From positions 1-54,624 of the forward strand of contig JACQAO010000016.1 of NCBI GenBank assembly GCA_016194935.1: a stretch of DNA of 54,624 bases, given 5' to 3'. The DNA is from Betaproteobacteria bacterium. GTDB lineage: Bacteria; Pseudomonadota; Gammaproteobacteria; Burkholderiales; Rhodocyclaceae. Each line of letters starts with the position of its first letter. Positions within the stretch are counted from its first letter, which is position 1. Of this stretch, positions 46,169-54,624 are shown one piece after another. The notes below the pieces were generated by a model. It ran no database searches, was not told the origin of the DNA, and saw only the letters and a program-made list of their open reading frames with translations. Position numbers and translations under genes: made by a program.

Positions 46169-47332
46169 ATGTTTTCTGGTTTTTTCGATCTGCACTGGTG
46201 GGAGCATGTGCTGGTTTTGCTGGCGCTGACGCATATCACCATCGCCAGCGTCACCATTTTCCTGCATCGCCACCAATCGCATCGCGCCCTGGAATTAGGT
46301 CCTTTGCCCAGCCATTTTTTCCGCTTCTGGTTGTGGCTGACTACCGGCATGGTGACCAAGGAATGGGCGGCGATACACCGCAAGCACCACGCCAAATGCG
46401 AGACGGTGGACGATCCGCATAGCCCGCAAATCAAGGGGCTCAACCGCGTGCTGTGGGGCGGCGTGTTCCTGTATGTCAAGGAATCGCGCAACGCCGAAAC
46501 CATGCTGCGCTATGGTCAGGGCACGCCCGACGACTGGCTGGAACGCAATCTCTACACGCCCTACCACAAGATGGGCATCGTTCTGATGCTGGCCATCGAT
46601 ATCGCCTTGTTCGGTGCGGCGCCGGGCGTGCTGATCTGGGGTACGCAGATGCTCTGGGTGCCTTTCTGGGCTGCCGGCGTGATCAACGGCATCGGCCATT
46701 TCTGGGGGTATCGCAATTTTGCCAGCGCCGACGCCAGCACCAATATCATCCCCTGGGGCCTATTGATTGGCGGTGAGGAGTTGCACAATAACCACCACGC
46801 TTACGCCACCTCGGCCAAGCTGTCGAACAAGTGGTACGAGTTCGACATCGGCTGGTTCTATATCCGCATCCTGGAAATACTCGGCCAGGCCAGCGTCAAG
46901 ATCGTCGCGCCGCTGCCGCGACTCAAGGAAATGCGTGCGTCGGTGGATTTCGACACCTTGCAGGCGGTCATCACCCATCGTTACGATGTGCTGGCCAAGT
47001 ACATGAAGTCCCTGCAACGCATTGCCAGCGAGGAAATCGCCCAACTCAAGATCGACGCCAGGCAGGGGAGGGCAATCAAACGCTGGTTGAACAAGGACGC
47101 CACTGCCCTGGCCGCGACCGACCAGGAGAAATTGGCCTCGGTGCTGGATCGCAGCGACCGCCTCTCCAAAGTGGTTGCAATGCGTGCCGAGCTGGCTGCC
47201 GTATGGGAGCGTTCCACGGCGAGCCGTGAACAGTTGCTCAAACAGTTGCAGGACTGGGTGAAGCGCGCGGAGGAAAGCGGTATTCACCAGCTTGAAGAAT
47301 TCTCCATGCGTCTGCGGCGTTACGCAGTGTAA
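46169..47332 (+). CDS. Membrane fatty-acid desaturase (DesA/stearoyl-CoA desaturase type)
   Basis: The 387-residue protein carries the three histidine boxes of delta-9-type membrane desaturases: HRHQSHRAL, HRKHHAKCE and ELHNNHHAYATSAKLS. Four hydrophobic segments place them on the cytoplasmic face around a di-iron centre. The C-terminal ~110 residues are helical and charged, ending EEFSMRLRRYA, a tail also found in other proteobacterial DesA proteins. It introduces a double bond into acyl chains for membrane fluidity. A strong terminator follows. Confidence 0.92.
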   Translation: MFSGFFDLHWWEHVLVLLALTHITIASVTIFLHRHQSHRALELGPLPSHFFRFWLWLTTGMVTKEWAAIHRKHHAKCETVDDPHSPQIKGLNRVLWGGVFLYVKESRNAETMLRYGQGTPDDWLERNLYTPYHKMGIVLMLAIDIALFGAAPGVLIWGTQMLWVPFWAAGVINGIGHFWGYRNFASADASTNIIPWGLLIGGEELHNNHHAYATSAKLSNKWYEFDIGWFYIRILEILGQASVKIVAPLPRLKEMRASVDFDTLQAVITHRYDVLAKYMKSLQRIASEEIAQLKIDARQGRAIKRWLNKDATALAATDQEKLASVLDRSDRLSKVVAMRAELAAVWERSTASREQLLKQLQDWVKRAEESGIHQLEEFSMRLRRYAV

Positions 47333-47351
47333 ATTATCAAATGCAGAAAAT

Positions 47352-47377
47352 AAAAAACCCGCCAAGGCGGGTTTTTT
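47352..47377. terminator. Bidirectional rho-independent terminator
   Basis: CCCGCC and GGCGGG form a 6-bp GC-rich stem with an AA loop, flanked by AAAAAA and TTTTTT. It lies between the convergent desaturase and rpmG genes and can end transcription in both directions. Confidence 0.93.
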
Positions 47378-47395
47378 ATTGGGCCGAAGCTGAAG

Positions 47396-47563
47396 TTACT
47401 TTAGCTTGGCTTCCTTGTACATGACATGTTTACGCACCGTCGGATCATATTTCATGATCTCCATTTTCTCGGGTTTGGTACGCTTGTTCTTGGTGGTGGT
47501 GTAGAAATGGCCGGAACCGGCCGATGATTCAAGCTTGATTTTTTCGCGGGCGCCTTTGGCCAT
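47396..47563 (-). CDS. rpmG: 50S ribosomal protein L33
   Basis: Reading from the ATG at 47563 gives 55 residues beginning [20 protein letters not shown] and ending [11 protein letters not shown], the normal L33 form without zinc-binding cysteines (the bacterial C- type). [20 protein letters not shown] is the conserved middle. It lies 29 nt after rpmB, the standard rpmB-rpmG operon. Confidence 0.96.
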   Translation of the reverse strand: MAKGAREKIKLESSAGSGHFYTTTKNKRTKPEKMEIMKYDPTVRKHVMYKEAKLK

Positions 47564-47592
47564 GATGTTCTCCGTTCAGGTTGCGGCAGAAG

Positions 47593-47829
47593 TCAGAATG
47601 CCTCGCCGCGGCTGCGCAGCTCGGCGAGAATGACATCAATGCCTTTTTTGTCGATGGTGCGCAGGCCGGCGTTGGATACGCGCAGACGCACCCAGCGATT
47701 TTCGGTTTCGAACCAGAAGCGGCGGCTGTGCAGATTCGGCAAAAAGCGCCGCTTGGTTTTGTTGTTGGCGTGGGAAACATGGTTTCCGACCATCGGGGCC
47801 TTGCCCGTTACTTGGCAAACGCGAGACAT
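47593..47829 (-). CDS. rpmB: 50S ribosomal protein L28
   Basis: The start [20 protein letters not shown] at 47829 gives 78 residues, the usual L28 length; seven in-frame codons further upstream are not part of the family. [18 protein letters not shown] and [19 protein letters not shown] are conserved. GGAG precedes the ATG. It is followed by rpmG. Confidence 0.96.
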   Translation of the reverse strand: MSRVCQVTGKAPMVGNHVSHANNKTKRRFLPNLHSRRFWFETENRWVRLRVSNAGLRTIDKKGIDVILAELRSRGEAF

Positions 47830-47904
47830 ATGAGTCGCTCCAGGATTCAAACTTCAGCAAAGCCGCGCATTATACCCGAGGTTTAGAAAAATTTCCAAAT
47901 TAGA

Positions 47905-48153
47905 TCAAGCAGCTTCTAAAACACACAAGGCGTGCAGACGTTGCGGGGACAACTCCAGACCGTTAGGCCAGCACAGCGCGCCCGCATCAATAAAGAAACG
48001 CTTGAAGAAGACTTCGTCATGTAGTGCTTCAAGCAAGCTGCCATGCCGTTCCTTGAGGTAGGCACTTGCATCGAATTTCCCTTCTGTCCCGTCCGAGAAC
48101 TGGAGGGCGATACAAAAGTTTTCGCAATAGCGGGCGCTAAGGATTTTAATCAC
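47905..48153 (-). CDS. DUF2442 protein (second DUF4160/DUF2442 pair)
   Basis: The start is taken as the GTG at 48153, because AAGGAG (48165-48160) stands 6 nt upstream; an ATG at 48198 is further off and lies inside the DUF4160 gene. The 82-residue product shows the DUF2442 pattern: IKILSARYCENFCIALQFSD, then FDASAYLKERHGSLLEAL and ALCWPNGLELSPQRL. It overlaps DUF4160 by 8 nt. Function is unknown. Confidence 0.82.
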   Translation of the reverse strand: MIKILSARYCENFCIALQFSDGTEGKFDASAYLKERHGSLLEALHDEVFFKRFFIDAGALCWPNGLELSPQRLHALCVLEAA

Positions 48154-48412
48154 GATCAGCTCCTTGAATTTTTTCGAGCGGCTCAAACCGCCGTGCACGA
48201 CCCCAGTTGTCTTGTAGTTCCTGCTGGTGCACTAAACACCACTCTTGCACAATTGCAGCTACCTTGCGCGGCAAGTCGCCAGCGCTCACCCTGCCGCTGG
48301 CAATATCAACCAAGGCCTCAAAACCCTGGTATTCGACATGAATATGCGGCGGCGGGTGGTCGTCGTGCCACATGCGAATGATGATGCCAAAGAAGGTTGA
48401 AAGGGTGGGCAT
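48146..48412 (-). CDS. DUF4160 protein (second DUF4160/DUF2442 pair)
   Basis: The 88-residue protein starts MPTLSTFFGIIIRMWHDDH and has PPPHIHVEYQGFEALVDIA, the DUF4160 core, then VAAIVQEWCLVHQQELQDNW. It is in the same order relative to DUF2442 as the pair at 36639-37161 but is only distantly similar, so the two pairs are separate acquisitions or old paralogues. It interrupts the common radC-rpmB linkage. Confidence 0.82.
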   Translation of the reverse strand: MPTLSTFFGIIIRMWHDDHPPPHIHVEYQGFEALVDIASGRVSAGDLPRKVAAIVQEWCLVHQQELQDNWGRARRFEPLEKIQGADRD

Positions 48413-48483
48413 GTAGATAGTTTATAGGCAGCCAGCAATTGCAGGAAGGTGGATGATAGTCCAGTGTTTGTGTGTGCAAGGGA

Positions 48484-49161
48484 TCAGAGCAGTCCACGTT
48501 CGGCAAAAGACAGCGGTGGGCCGTTGCCGGCGACGATGAAGTGATCCAGTACTTTCACGTCAACCAGCGCCAGGGCTTGCTTCAGTGATGCGGTCAGGGC
48601 TTCGTCGGCGCGCGAGGGTTCGGCTACGCCAGAGGGATGGTTGTGCGCCAGGATGACGGCGGCGGCGTTGCGAGCCAGTGCGCTCTTGACCACTTCACGT
48701 GGATAAACGCTGGTCTGGGTGAGCGTGCCGCGAAACAGCTCGTCGTGGGCAATCAGCCGGTTTTGCGCATCCAGCCACAGCGCGACGAAGGCTTCGTGCG
48801 GCAGATGGGCCAAATTGAGGCGCAGCCAATCGCGTACCGCTGTCGGCGCGGCAAACAGGTCGCGGGTCGTCAGCTCTTCCTTGAGGGCGCGGCGCGCCAT
48901 TTCCAACGCCGCCTGAAACTGGGCGTACTTGGCCTTGCCCATGCCGGGGATTGCAATGAACTCGCGGGCATCCGCATGAGACAGCCGGGTCAGCGAGCCA
49001 AAATGGCTGAGCAGATCGCGCCCCAGATCTACAGCGCTTTTCCCTTTCATCCCGACGCGCAGGAAAATTGCCAGCAGCTCGGCATCGGAAAGCGCGGCGG
49101 CGCCGTGCTTCAACAGCCGCTCGCGGGGACGCTCGTCGCTGGGCCAATCGGTAATTGCCAT
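48484..49161 (-). CDS. radC: RadC-family JAMM-domain protein
   Basis: The 225-residue protein has the N-terminal helix-hairpin-helix region ([38 protein letters not shown]). The C-terminal JAMM/MPN+ metal site is complete: [19 protein letters not shown] (HxH...D). It is the housekeeping type found next to rpmB and coaBC. The biochemical role of RadC is still unsettled, and it is not the DNA-repair protein it was first named for. It is divergent from coaBC. Confidence 0.93.
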   Translation of the reverse strand: MAITDWPSDERPRERLLKHGAAALSDAELLAIFLRVGMKGKSAVDLGRDLLSHFGSLTRLSHADAREFIAIPGMGKAKYAQFQAALEMARRALKEELTTRDLFAAPTAVRDWLRLNLAHLPHEAFVALWLDAQNRLIAHDELFRGTLTQTSVYPREVVKSALARNAAAVILAHNHPSGVAEPSRADEALTASLKQALALVDVKVLDHFIVAGNGPPLSFAERGLL

Positions 49162-49204
49162 GAGTTAGAATGCTTTATTGTCCCTGGATATTCTACTCGT
49201 CATA

Positions 49205-50431
49205 ATGGTTCTTACCGGCAAAAGCATCGTGCTTGGCGTCACCGGCGGCGTGGCGGCCTATAAGGCGGCGGAGTTGGCGCGTCTGCTGGTCAAAGCTGGT
49301 GTGCGGGTGAATGTGGTGCTGACCGAGGCCGCCGCGCGTTTCGTCGGCCCCGCCACTTTTCAGGCGCTCACCGGCCAGCCGGTGTGGAGCGATTTGTGGG
49401 ATCAACGCATGCCCAGCGGGATGGCGCACATCGACTTGACGCGCGGCGCCGACGCTATCCTGGTGGCCCCGGCCAGCGCCGATTTCCTCGCCAGGCTGGT
49501 GCATGGGCGGGCCGACGATCTGCTGACGACGCTTTGCCTGGCGCGTCCGCGCGCCGGTGTCGATGGCGCAACTGGGGATTGCCCATTGCTGGCCGCCCCG
49601 GCGATGAACGTGCAGATGTGGCAGAACCCGGCGACACAACGCAATGTCGCGCAACTCATTGCCGACGGGGTGACGCTGCTTGGGCCTGCCTGCGGCGAGC
49701 AGGCTTGCGGCGAAACCGGCCTGGGCCGCATGCTGGAAGCGGCGGAATTGTTCGACGACCTGGCGGCTTTCTTCCAACCCAAGCGGCTCGCCGGGAAGCG
49801 CGTGCTGCTGACTGCCGGCCCGACCTATGAGCCGCTTGACCCGGTGCGCGGCCTGACCAATCTCAGCTCCGGCAAGATGGGCTTCGCCCTGGCGCGCGCC
49901 TGCGCCGAGGCGGGTGCGGCGGTGACGCTGGTGGCTGGCCCGGTGAGCCTGGCTACGCCGCGCGGAGTCAAGCGTATTGATGTGCAGAACGCGGCGGAGA
50001 TGCGTGGAGCAGTGTTGCAGGCCGTCGAGGGTAGCGACATTTTCATAGCTGTGGCGGCGGTGGCCGACTATCGTCCGGCACAAGCCGCCACGCACAAGAT
50101 CAAGAAAGGCGCGGCTGCCATGACGATAGAATTGGTAGCGAACCCGGACATCCTCGCCGAAATTGCGGCGCGACCGCAAGCGCCATTCTGTGTCGGCTTT
50201 GCCGCTGAAAGCCAGAACCTTGCCGACTACGCTGAAGGCAAGCGCATGTCCAAGAAGTTGCCGCTGGTGGTGGGCAACCTGGTGCAGGATGGACTCGGCG
50301 GCGACCGCAATTCCGTGGTGCTGTTCGACGCCAACGGCCAACATGCGCTGCCGCCGGCGGACAAACTTGAAGTCGCGCGCGGTATCGTTGCCCACATAGC
50401 CGCACTCATAGGGAAACAAGGAAAACACTGA
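49205..50431 (+). CDS. coaBC: Bifunctional phosphopantothenoylcysteine decarboxylase / phosphopantothenate-cysteine ligase
   Basis: CoaBC carries out two steps of coenzyme A synthesis. The ATG at 49205 (MVLTGKSIVLGVTGGVAAYK) gives 408 residues, the usual size. The CoaC flavoprotein half has GVTGGVAAYKAAEL, VAPASADFLARLVHGRADDL, AAPAMNVQMWQNPATQRN and PACGEQACGETGLGRM with the catalytic Cys. The CoaB half begins about residue 195 (VLLTAGPTYEPLDPVRGLTN) and has VAAVADYRP and KIKK. It is 3 nt from dut. Confidence 0.96.
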   Translation: MVLTGKSIVLGVTGGVAAYKAAELARLLVKAGVRVNVVLTEAAARFVGPATFQALTGQPVWSDLWDQRMPSGMAHIDLTRGADAILVAPASADFLARLVHGRADDLLTTLCLARPRAGVDGATGDCPLLAAPAMNVQMWQNPATQRNVAQLIADGVTLLGPACGEQACGETGLGRMLEAAELFDDLAAFFQPKRLAGKRVLLTAGPTYEPLDPVRGLTNLSSGKMGFALARACAEAGAAVTLVAGPVSLATPRGVKRIDVQNAAEMRGAVLQAVEGSDIFIAVAAVADYRPAQAATHKIKKGAAAMTIELVANPDILAEIAARPQAPFCVGFAAESQNLADYAEGKRMSKKLPLVVGNLVQDGLGGDRNSVVLFDANGQHALPPADKLEVARGIVAHIAALIGKQGKH

Positions 50432-50434
50432 ACC

Positions 50435-50896
50435 ATGCAGCGCATCGACGTCAAAATTCTCGATCCGCGCCTGCGCGACGCTAGCGGACAATATTCACCG
50501 CACTACGCCACGCCGGGCGCGGCCGGCCTCGATCTGCGCGCCTGTATAGAGGCGCCGATCAAGCTGCATCCCGGCGAGACGCAGTTGATTCCCGCCGGCA
50601 TCGCCATCCATCTCGCCGATCCTGGTCTGGCGGCAATAATCCTGCCGCGTTCCGGGCTGGGCCACAAGCACGGCATCGTGCTCGGCAACCTGGTAGGCCT
50701 GATCGACTCAGACTATCAAGGCGAAATCTTCATCTCCACCTGGAATCGCGGCAAGGAAATCTTTACCCTGAACCCGCTAGAGCGGCTGGCGCAACTGGTG
50801 GTGGTACCGGTGATGCAGGTAGCCTTCAATGTGGTGGATGAGTTTTCCGAAAGCCAGCGCGGCGCCGGCGGATTCGGCAGCACCGGGCACAAGTAG
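50435..50896 (+). CDS. dut: dUTP diphosphatase
   Basis: Dut hydrolyses dUTP to dUMP, supplying thymidylate and keeping uracil out of DNA. The 153-residue protein has all five trimeric dUTPase motifs: [38 protein letters not shown] and [10 protein letters not shown]. It directly follows coaBC as in E. coli. Confidence 0.97.
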   Translation: MQRIDVKILDPRLRDASGQYSPHYATPGAAGLDLRACIEAPIKLHPGETQLIPAGIAIHLADPGLAAIILPRSGLGHKHGIVLGNLVGLIDSDYQGEIFISTWNRGKEIFTLNPLERLAQLVVVPVMQVAFNVVDEFSESQRGAGGFGSTGHK

Positions 50897-50909
50897 TGGT
50901 AATACGCCA

Positions 50910-52616
50910 TCAGTTCGTCACACAACTCATATTCGACCAATTGCCCGTGACTTGGTCCTCGAGAATGTTGAGGAGCTTGACACCCGTTAGCGGAGTGGAG
51001 AGCTTGAGCCATGCCCGTCCGCTCCAGGAAGACACGCCAACGGCGGTGGCCAGACCAGCCGCCGTGAACTCGGTCACTGAATGAGCCGGCATGCTGGTGA
51101 TCAGCGTTGCACCCGCCGTTCCCAGGACGTTGCCACTCTGGTCGTACAGGGTGCCGGCAACGCTCCCGCTGCCGCTGCCCGTGTTGTAGAGACGAATGAA
51201 TGGGTGATCCTGGGCGTTGCTTGCATCCGGAATGTTGAAGGCATAGTCAGTCGCGGTGCAGCTCATCTCCATCAAGGTGTTGAGTTTGGTCATTGCCAGT
51301 ACTTTCAGGCCGGTGGTGCTTGATGCAATCTGTAGCCAGGCCCGCCCACCCCAGGCGCTTACGCCGAACAAGTTTGCAATCGCACTGTTGCTGAGCACCA
51401 ATACCGAGTGCGCTGGCAGGTTGTTACCCAAGGTGACGCCAGCCGTACCAAGCGCGGTTCCGTTAGTGTCAAATAGTGTTCCTGTAATGGTCATCGGACT
51501 GGCTGAGGTATTGTAGATACGCACTGTAGACGTCGTCTTTGCTTCTGGCGAAGGCAGGTTGAGGATATCCGCCGAGGTTCCGGTCGAGCTGGCGTCGCAA
51601 CTGACATTGACAAGCGTGTTGGTGGTCAGGTCGCGTAGCGTGTTCATCACGCGCAGGCCAGTGAAATCGCTGGAAAGACTCAGCCACGCACGCCCAGTCC
51701 ACCCGGTTGTCCCCACTGCCGCAGCGATGTCGGCGGCATTGAGAACATTAACCGCGTTGGCGGCCAGGCTGCTGACCAATATTGAGTTGGCATTACCCAA
51801 AACATTTCCGTTCTCGCTATACAGCGTGCCGCGCACAGCTCCTGCCGTGCCTGAAGGATTGTAAAGGCGAATAAACGCCTGCTCACCGCTCGCAGCGGGG
51901 TCGGGAATATAAAAGGCCTGGTCGCTAGCCAGACAACTCATGCTGATCAGCAGGCTGGAGCGAATCAAATTCATCGCCTTGATATTGGTAAACTCGGCAT
52001 CCAGCTTCATCCACGCCCGCGCATTCCAGGTGGATACGCCGACTGCATTGGCAATATCGGTTGCGGTGACTACGGTGACAGAGTTGGCAGCCAGGCTGGT
52101 GACCAGGATGCTGCCGGCAGTACCGAGCAGACTGCCGCTTTGGTCGTATAAGGTGGCGCGTACTGCACCAGCCGTATTCGACGGGTTGTAGATTCGTATG
52201 AAAGCTTGGTCGACATTGGTAGGCGCCGGTATGTTGTAGGCGCGAGTTGTCGAGATTGCTGTCGGATCGACATTGGGACTGGCGATGTATGCGGCGATGT
52301 CGGCCAGGTCGGCGCTCGAAAAACGACCGCTGAATATGTTCATTTGCTGAATGAACTGTATCTTGTTGGCAATCAGCGAAGGATTGTTTGCTGCGTTCGC
52401 AATCGACGACAGGCTATGGCAATCCTGGCACGCTATGCCCAGGCCGGGCGGGCCATTCTGGAATAGCGAACGGCCATTTGTCCAACCGGCCAGCGCAGTG
52501 GAGTACGGCAGCAGCGTCGCTAATGCCACAAGCAAGAGCAAGTTAGCGGAAATTGGACGACCGGAAAGAAGTTGCATCATCTTGTATCCCGCTGTACTTG
52601 TGTAGAACAACAACAT
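50910..52616 (-). CDS. Exported c-type cytochrome-headed protein with four ~108-residue repeats
   Basis: No known family covers the whole 568-residue protein. GAGGTG precedes the ATG at 52616. A signal peptide follows (hydrophobic LLLLVALATLLPYSTALAG, cleavage near 43). A small cytochrome-c-like domain has haem motif CQDCH (Cys63, Cys66, His67) and a possible Met ligand in QQMNIFSGRFSSADLADIAA. After it come four tandem units (about 125-235, 236-345, 346-455 and 456-568). Each holds a FIRLYN-type strand, GTLYDQSGNVLGTAG, a LPAHSV-type turn, WSGRAWLKL and a final MSC or VSC cysteine. It is probably periplasmic or cell-surface, with one haem and a beta-rich stalk. It is convergent with dut. Confidence 0.8.
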   Translation of the reverse strand: MLLFYTSTAGYKMMQLLSGRPISANLLLLVALATLLPYSTALAGWTNGRSLFQNGPPGLGIACQDCHSLSSIANAANNPSLIANKIQFIQQMNIFSGRFSSADLADIAAYIASPNVDPTAISTTRAYNIPAPTNVDQAFIRIYNPSNTAGAVRATLYDQSGSLLGTAGSILVTSLAANSVTVVTATDIANAVGVSTWNARAWMKLDAEFTNIKAMNLIRSSLLISMSCLASDQAFYIPDPAASGEQAFIRLYNPSGTAGAVRGTLYSENGNVLGNANSILVSSLAANAVNVLNAADIAAAVGTTGWTGRAWLSLSSDFTGLRVMNTLRDLTTNTLVNVSCDASSTGTSADILNLPSPEAKTTSTVRIYNTSASPMTITGTLFDTNGTALGTAGVTLGNNLPAHSVLVLSNSAIANLFGVSAWGGRAWLQIASSTTGLKVLAMTKLNTLMEMSCTATDYAFNIPDASNAQDHPFIRLYNTGSGSGSVAGTLYDQSGNVLGTAGATLITSMPAHSVTEFTAAGLATAVGVSSWSGRAWLKLSTPLTGVKLLNILEDQVTGNWSNMSCVTN

Positions 52617-52682
52617 ATTTCACCTCTCTTTTCCAACCATACCTGCTGAGTCGGCACAGGTCAAGATAGCTGTTAGACCCGG

Positions 52683-54491
52683 ATGATCGACTCCGACATG
52701 AAGCTATGGTGCTACGCCTACGACGCGCTCTGGCAACTCATCAGCCAGGCCGACGCAATGGCCGGGTAGACACCCCTCTACTGGCAGGCCGACAGTCTCG
52801 ATGCCGATGGACACTTGCACTTGCAGACCTACGGCAACCGCATCCAGACCCAGCAAGACTACTTCCCCAGCGGTCGCCTCAAGGCGATTAGCGCCGGCGC
52901 GGGCAGCGCGGTGCAGAACCTCGCCTACCAGTACGACCCCGCCGGCAACATCGCCAGCCGCAGCGACGAAAACCAGCATTTGCAGGAAACCTTCCAGTAC
53001 GACGCCCTCAACCGCCTGAGGGTCGTCCAGATGAACTCCGCCGGCGCCGGCACGGTCACTCTCAACTACGACTACGACGCCCTCGGCAACATCACCCGCC
53101 GTTCCGACCTGGGAACCTACAGCTATGGCGCGAGCGCCGCATCCCGGCAGCGGCCCCATGCAGTCCGGCGCGTCGATCTGGATGCCGGCGGCTACCGCAG
53201 CTACCGCTACGACGCCAACGGCAACCTCGCCGGCGAAGCGCAGTACGACGCCCACAACAACCCGGTGGCCGACAAGGGCCGCCTCGAGGCATATACCAGC
53301 TTCAACATGCCGCTCGCCTTCGGCAGTCCCGGCAGCAGCGCGGCCTACCAGTACGGGCCGGAGCACCAGCGGGTGATGGAACTCTCCAGCAGCCAGGGCG
53401 CGACCATCTTTCTCAACCCCGGCAACAGCGGCGAGCTGCTGTTTGAAAAGCAGATCAAGGCGGACAACACCGTCGAGCTGAGGAGCTACCTGACGGCGTA
53501 CGGCATGGTGGTCGGGGTGGTCAAGCAGGTGATCGGCGCCGATGCGACGACCAGCCAGGTGCAGTATTACCACCGCGACCACCTGGGCAGCACCACCGCT
53601 GTGAGCGACGAGCGCGGCGCGGTGATCGAATGGCTGGCGTATGAACCTTTCGGCAAACGCCGCTTCCCCAGCGGCGTCGCTGATCCCAACACCACCATCG
53701 CCGGCGTGAGCACCGAGCGGGGCTATACCAACCACCAGCATATCGACGAGCTGGGGCTGATTCATATGAATGGGCGGATTTATGATCCGGTGGTGGGAAG
53801 GTTTATGTCGGCGGATCCAAAAATTCAGAGTCCCGACGACCTCCAAAGCTATAACCGTTATAGTTATGTCCTGAATAATCCGCTCGGTTATACAGATCCA
53901 AGTGGGTATCTCAGCCTATTCGGCATCAAGATACTGCCGGGAGTTTTCAATAACAAAAATGCAGGGATTGCAGCAGCGATTGGAATCACTTTATTTGCGC
54001 CGCAGTTCCTGGCGGAATTTCCATCATGGGGCTTGGCAGGAATATCGTCCGACGGTATGGTCTACCTGACCTTTTCTGGGGGGGCCGTGGTCGGGGGAAC
54101 GGCTGGACTGATCGGTAGTGGCGGTAACACCAATGCCGCGCTGGCCGGCGCTCTGACAGGTGGTTTTGGCGCATTTGGTGCAGAAGTAGCCGGCCATTCA
54201 GGGGGTGTTTTTGGTAAAGTACTCGGTAGCGGTATCAGCGCGAAAGCAGTTGGTGGCGACTTTGCCAGCGGCATCAAATACGGCTTGATGGGTGCAATTC
54301 GTAGTGAGGCGTTTAACTACATGAAGACGGAGACAGACAGGTTGGCCACTGAGGCTTGGGGAAGTAATGTGCATACCGATGCGAATGGGAATATATGGAC
54401 GTACGGGGGCAGAAAATGTGCGAGCGGCGAGAATGGGCAATGTCCTTCTTTCCTGTCTTGGTTTACCATGAAACCTGAATATAGTTCTTGA
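52683..54491 (+). pseudogene. 5'-truncated Rhs/YD-repeat gene with variable C-terminal tip
   Basis: The frame from 52683 reads KLWCYAYDALWQLISQADA, an Rhs repeat, then hits an in-frame TAG (52767-52769) and continues TPLYWQADSLDADGHL. From 52815 it is open for 558 codons with YD repeats (FQYDALNRL, YDYDALGNITRRSD, YRYDANGNLAGEAQYD). The Rhs core end follows (YYHRDHLGSTTAVSDERGAV, GRIYDPVVGRFMSADP, YSYVLNNPLGYTDPSGY). About 200 residues past that junction form a glycine-rich tip of unknown type. Full Rhs proteins are over 1000 residues, so the N-terminal part and secretion signals are missing. It is a silent cassette or decayed toxin. No immunity gene is visible before the IS. Confidence 0.8.
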
Positions 54492-54510
54492 TTAGCCCCC
54501 TACCTCAGCA

Positions 54511-54527
54511 GGCTCACGTAGTGAGCC
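54511..54527. repeat. Hairpin in the leader of the IS1595-type element
   Basis: GGCTCAC (54511-54517) and GTGAGCC (54521-54527) are perfect 7-bp arms around GTA, between the Rhs stop and the transposase start. It has no T run. It probably belongs to the subterminal region of the insertion element whose end lies at about 54495-54510. Confidence 0.55.
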
Positions 54528-54572
54528 AGTAGGATACTGATAATAGAAGCATCTTTGCTGAGGAGATGCGAA

Positions 54573-54624
54573 ATGTCGATCAATCACGTGCAGTTTCAAG
54601 AAGGTCTGTCGATGGTGGAGTTCA
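54573..54624 (+). CDS. IS1595-family (ISXO2-like) transposase, first 17 codons (cut by window edge)
   Basis: GAGGAG (54560-54565) precedes the ATG at 54573. The visible residues MSINHVQFQEGLSMVEF match the conserved start of IS1595/ISXO2-type transposases (MSxNxVQFQxGLSMxEF). Only 52 bases are inside the window, so the rest of the element, including catalytic residues, is unseen. Confidence 0.75.
   Translation, partial: MSINHVQFQEGLSMVEF

Overview
The window reads as about 54.6 kb of a high-GC betaproteobacterial chromosome. Gene orders typical of that class support this: purM divergent from perM-hda-HAD phosphatase, mutL-miaA, purN-DUF3108-RsmB-like, and rpmG/rpmB-radC-coaBC-dut. The signalling-rich, IS-scarred content would suit a Nitrosomonadales/Gallionellales-type environmental bacterium, but that placement is inference. 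Both window edges cut through transposase genes: an IS5/IS1182-type on the left and an IS1595-type on the right.

Region 1 (0.7-16.9 kb) is one co-directional phosphorelay and c-di-GMP signalling cluster. It holds a PAS hybrid histidine kinase with a fused HPt, an HD-GYP phosphodiesterase, a second hybrid kinase that is a close paralogue but broken by a 164-bp deletion, a free-standing HPt, a response regulator with a degenerate first receiver, a receiver-HD-GYP protein, a Cache/HAMP/4xPAS/GAF kinase, a single-domain receiver and a REC-PAS-kinase-REC-HPt hybrid. Most genes touch or overlap. Several sensors would feed histidine phosphotransfer domains and two c-di-GMP phosphodiesterases.

Region 2 (16.9-26.6 kb) is accessory. 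It contains a SulP-STAS-cyclic-nucleotide-domain anion transporter, two back-to-back toxin-antitoxin pairs (Phd/YefM-RelE/ParE type and DUF1778-GNAT type) with recognisable promoters, a decayed IS3-family element, and an operon of amidase, ABC ATPase, permease and binding protein. That operon has a good promoter-palindrome and a previously uncalled 33-codon peptide gene at its head. The IS3 end supplies the last codons of the amidase.

Region 3 (26.5-36.6 kb) is core: HAD phosphatase, hda, perM, purM, a small membrane protein, a CREST-type membrane hydrolase, an LplT-PlsC fusion, miaA, mutL and dedA. Region 4 (36.6-40.6 kb) is a small island: a DUF4160/DUF2442 pair, a wrecked second dedA fragment with a hexanucleotide repeat, and an unrecognised three-gene operon (GlpD-like flavoprotein, DegT-type aminotransferase, DUF2784 membrane protein).

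Region 5 (40.6-50.9 kb) is core again: MBL hydrolase, purN, DUF3108, RsmB-like methyltransferase, MscS channel, desaturase, a terminator, rpmG, rpmB, a second DUF4160/DUF2442 pair, radC, coaBC and dut. Region 6 (50.9-54.6 kb) is accessory: an exported cytochrome-c-headed protein with four ~108-residue repeats, a 5'-truncated Rhs gene and the start of an IS1595-type transposase. No tRNA, rRNA or CRISPR array was seen.
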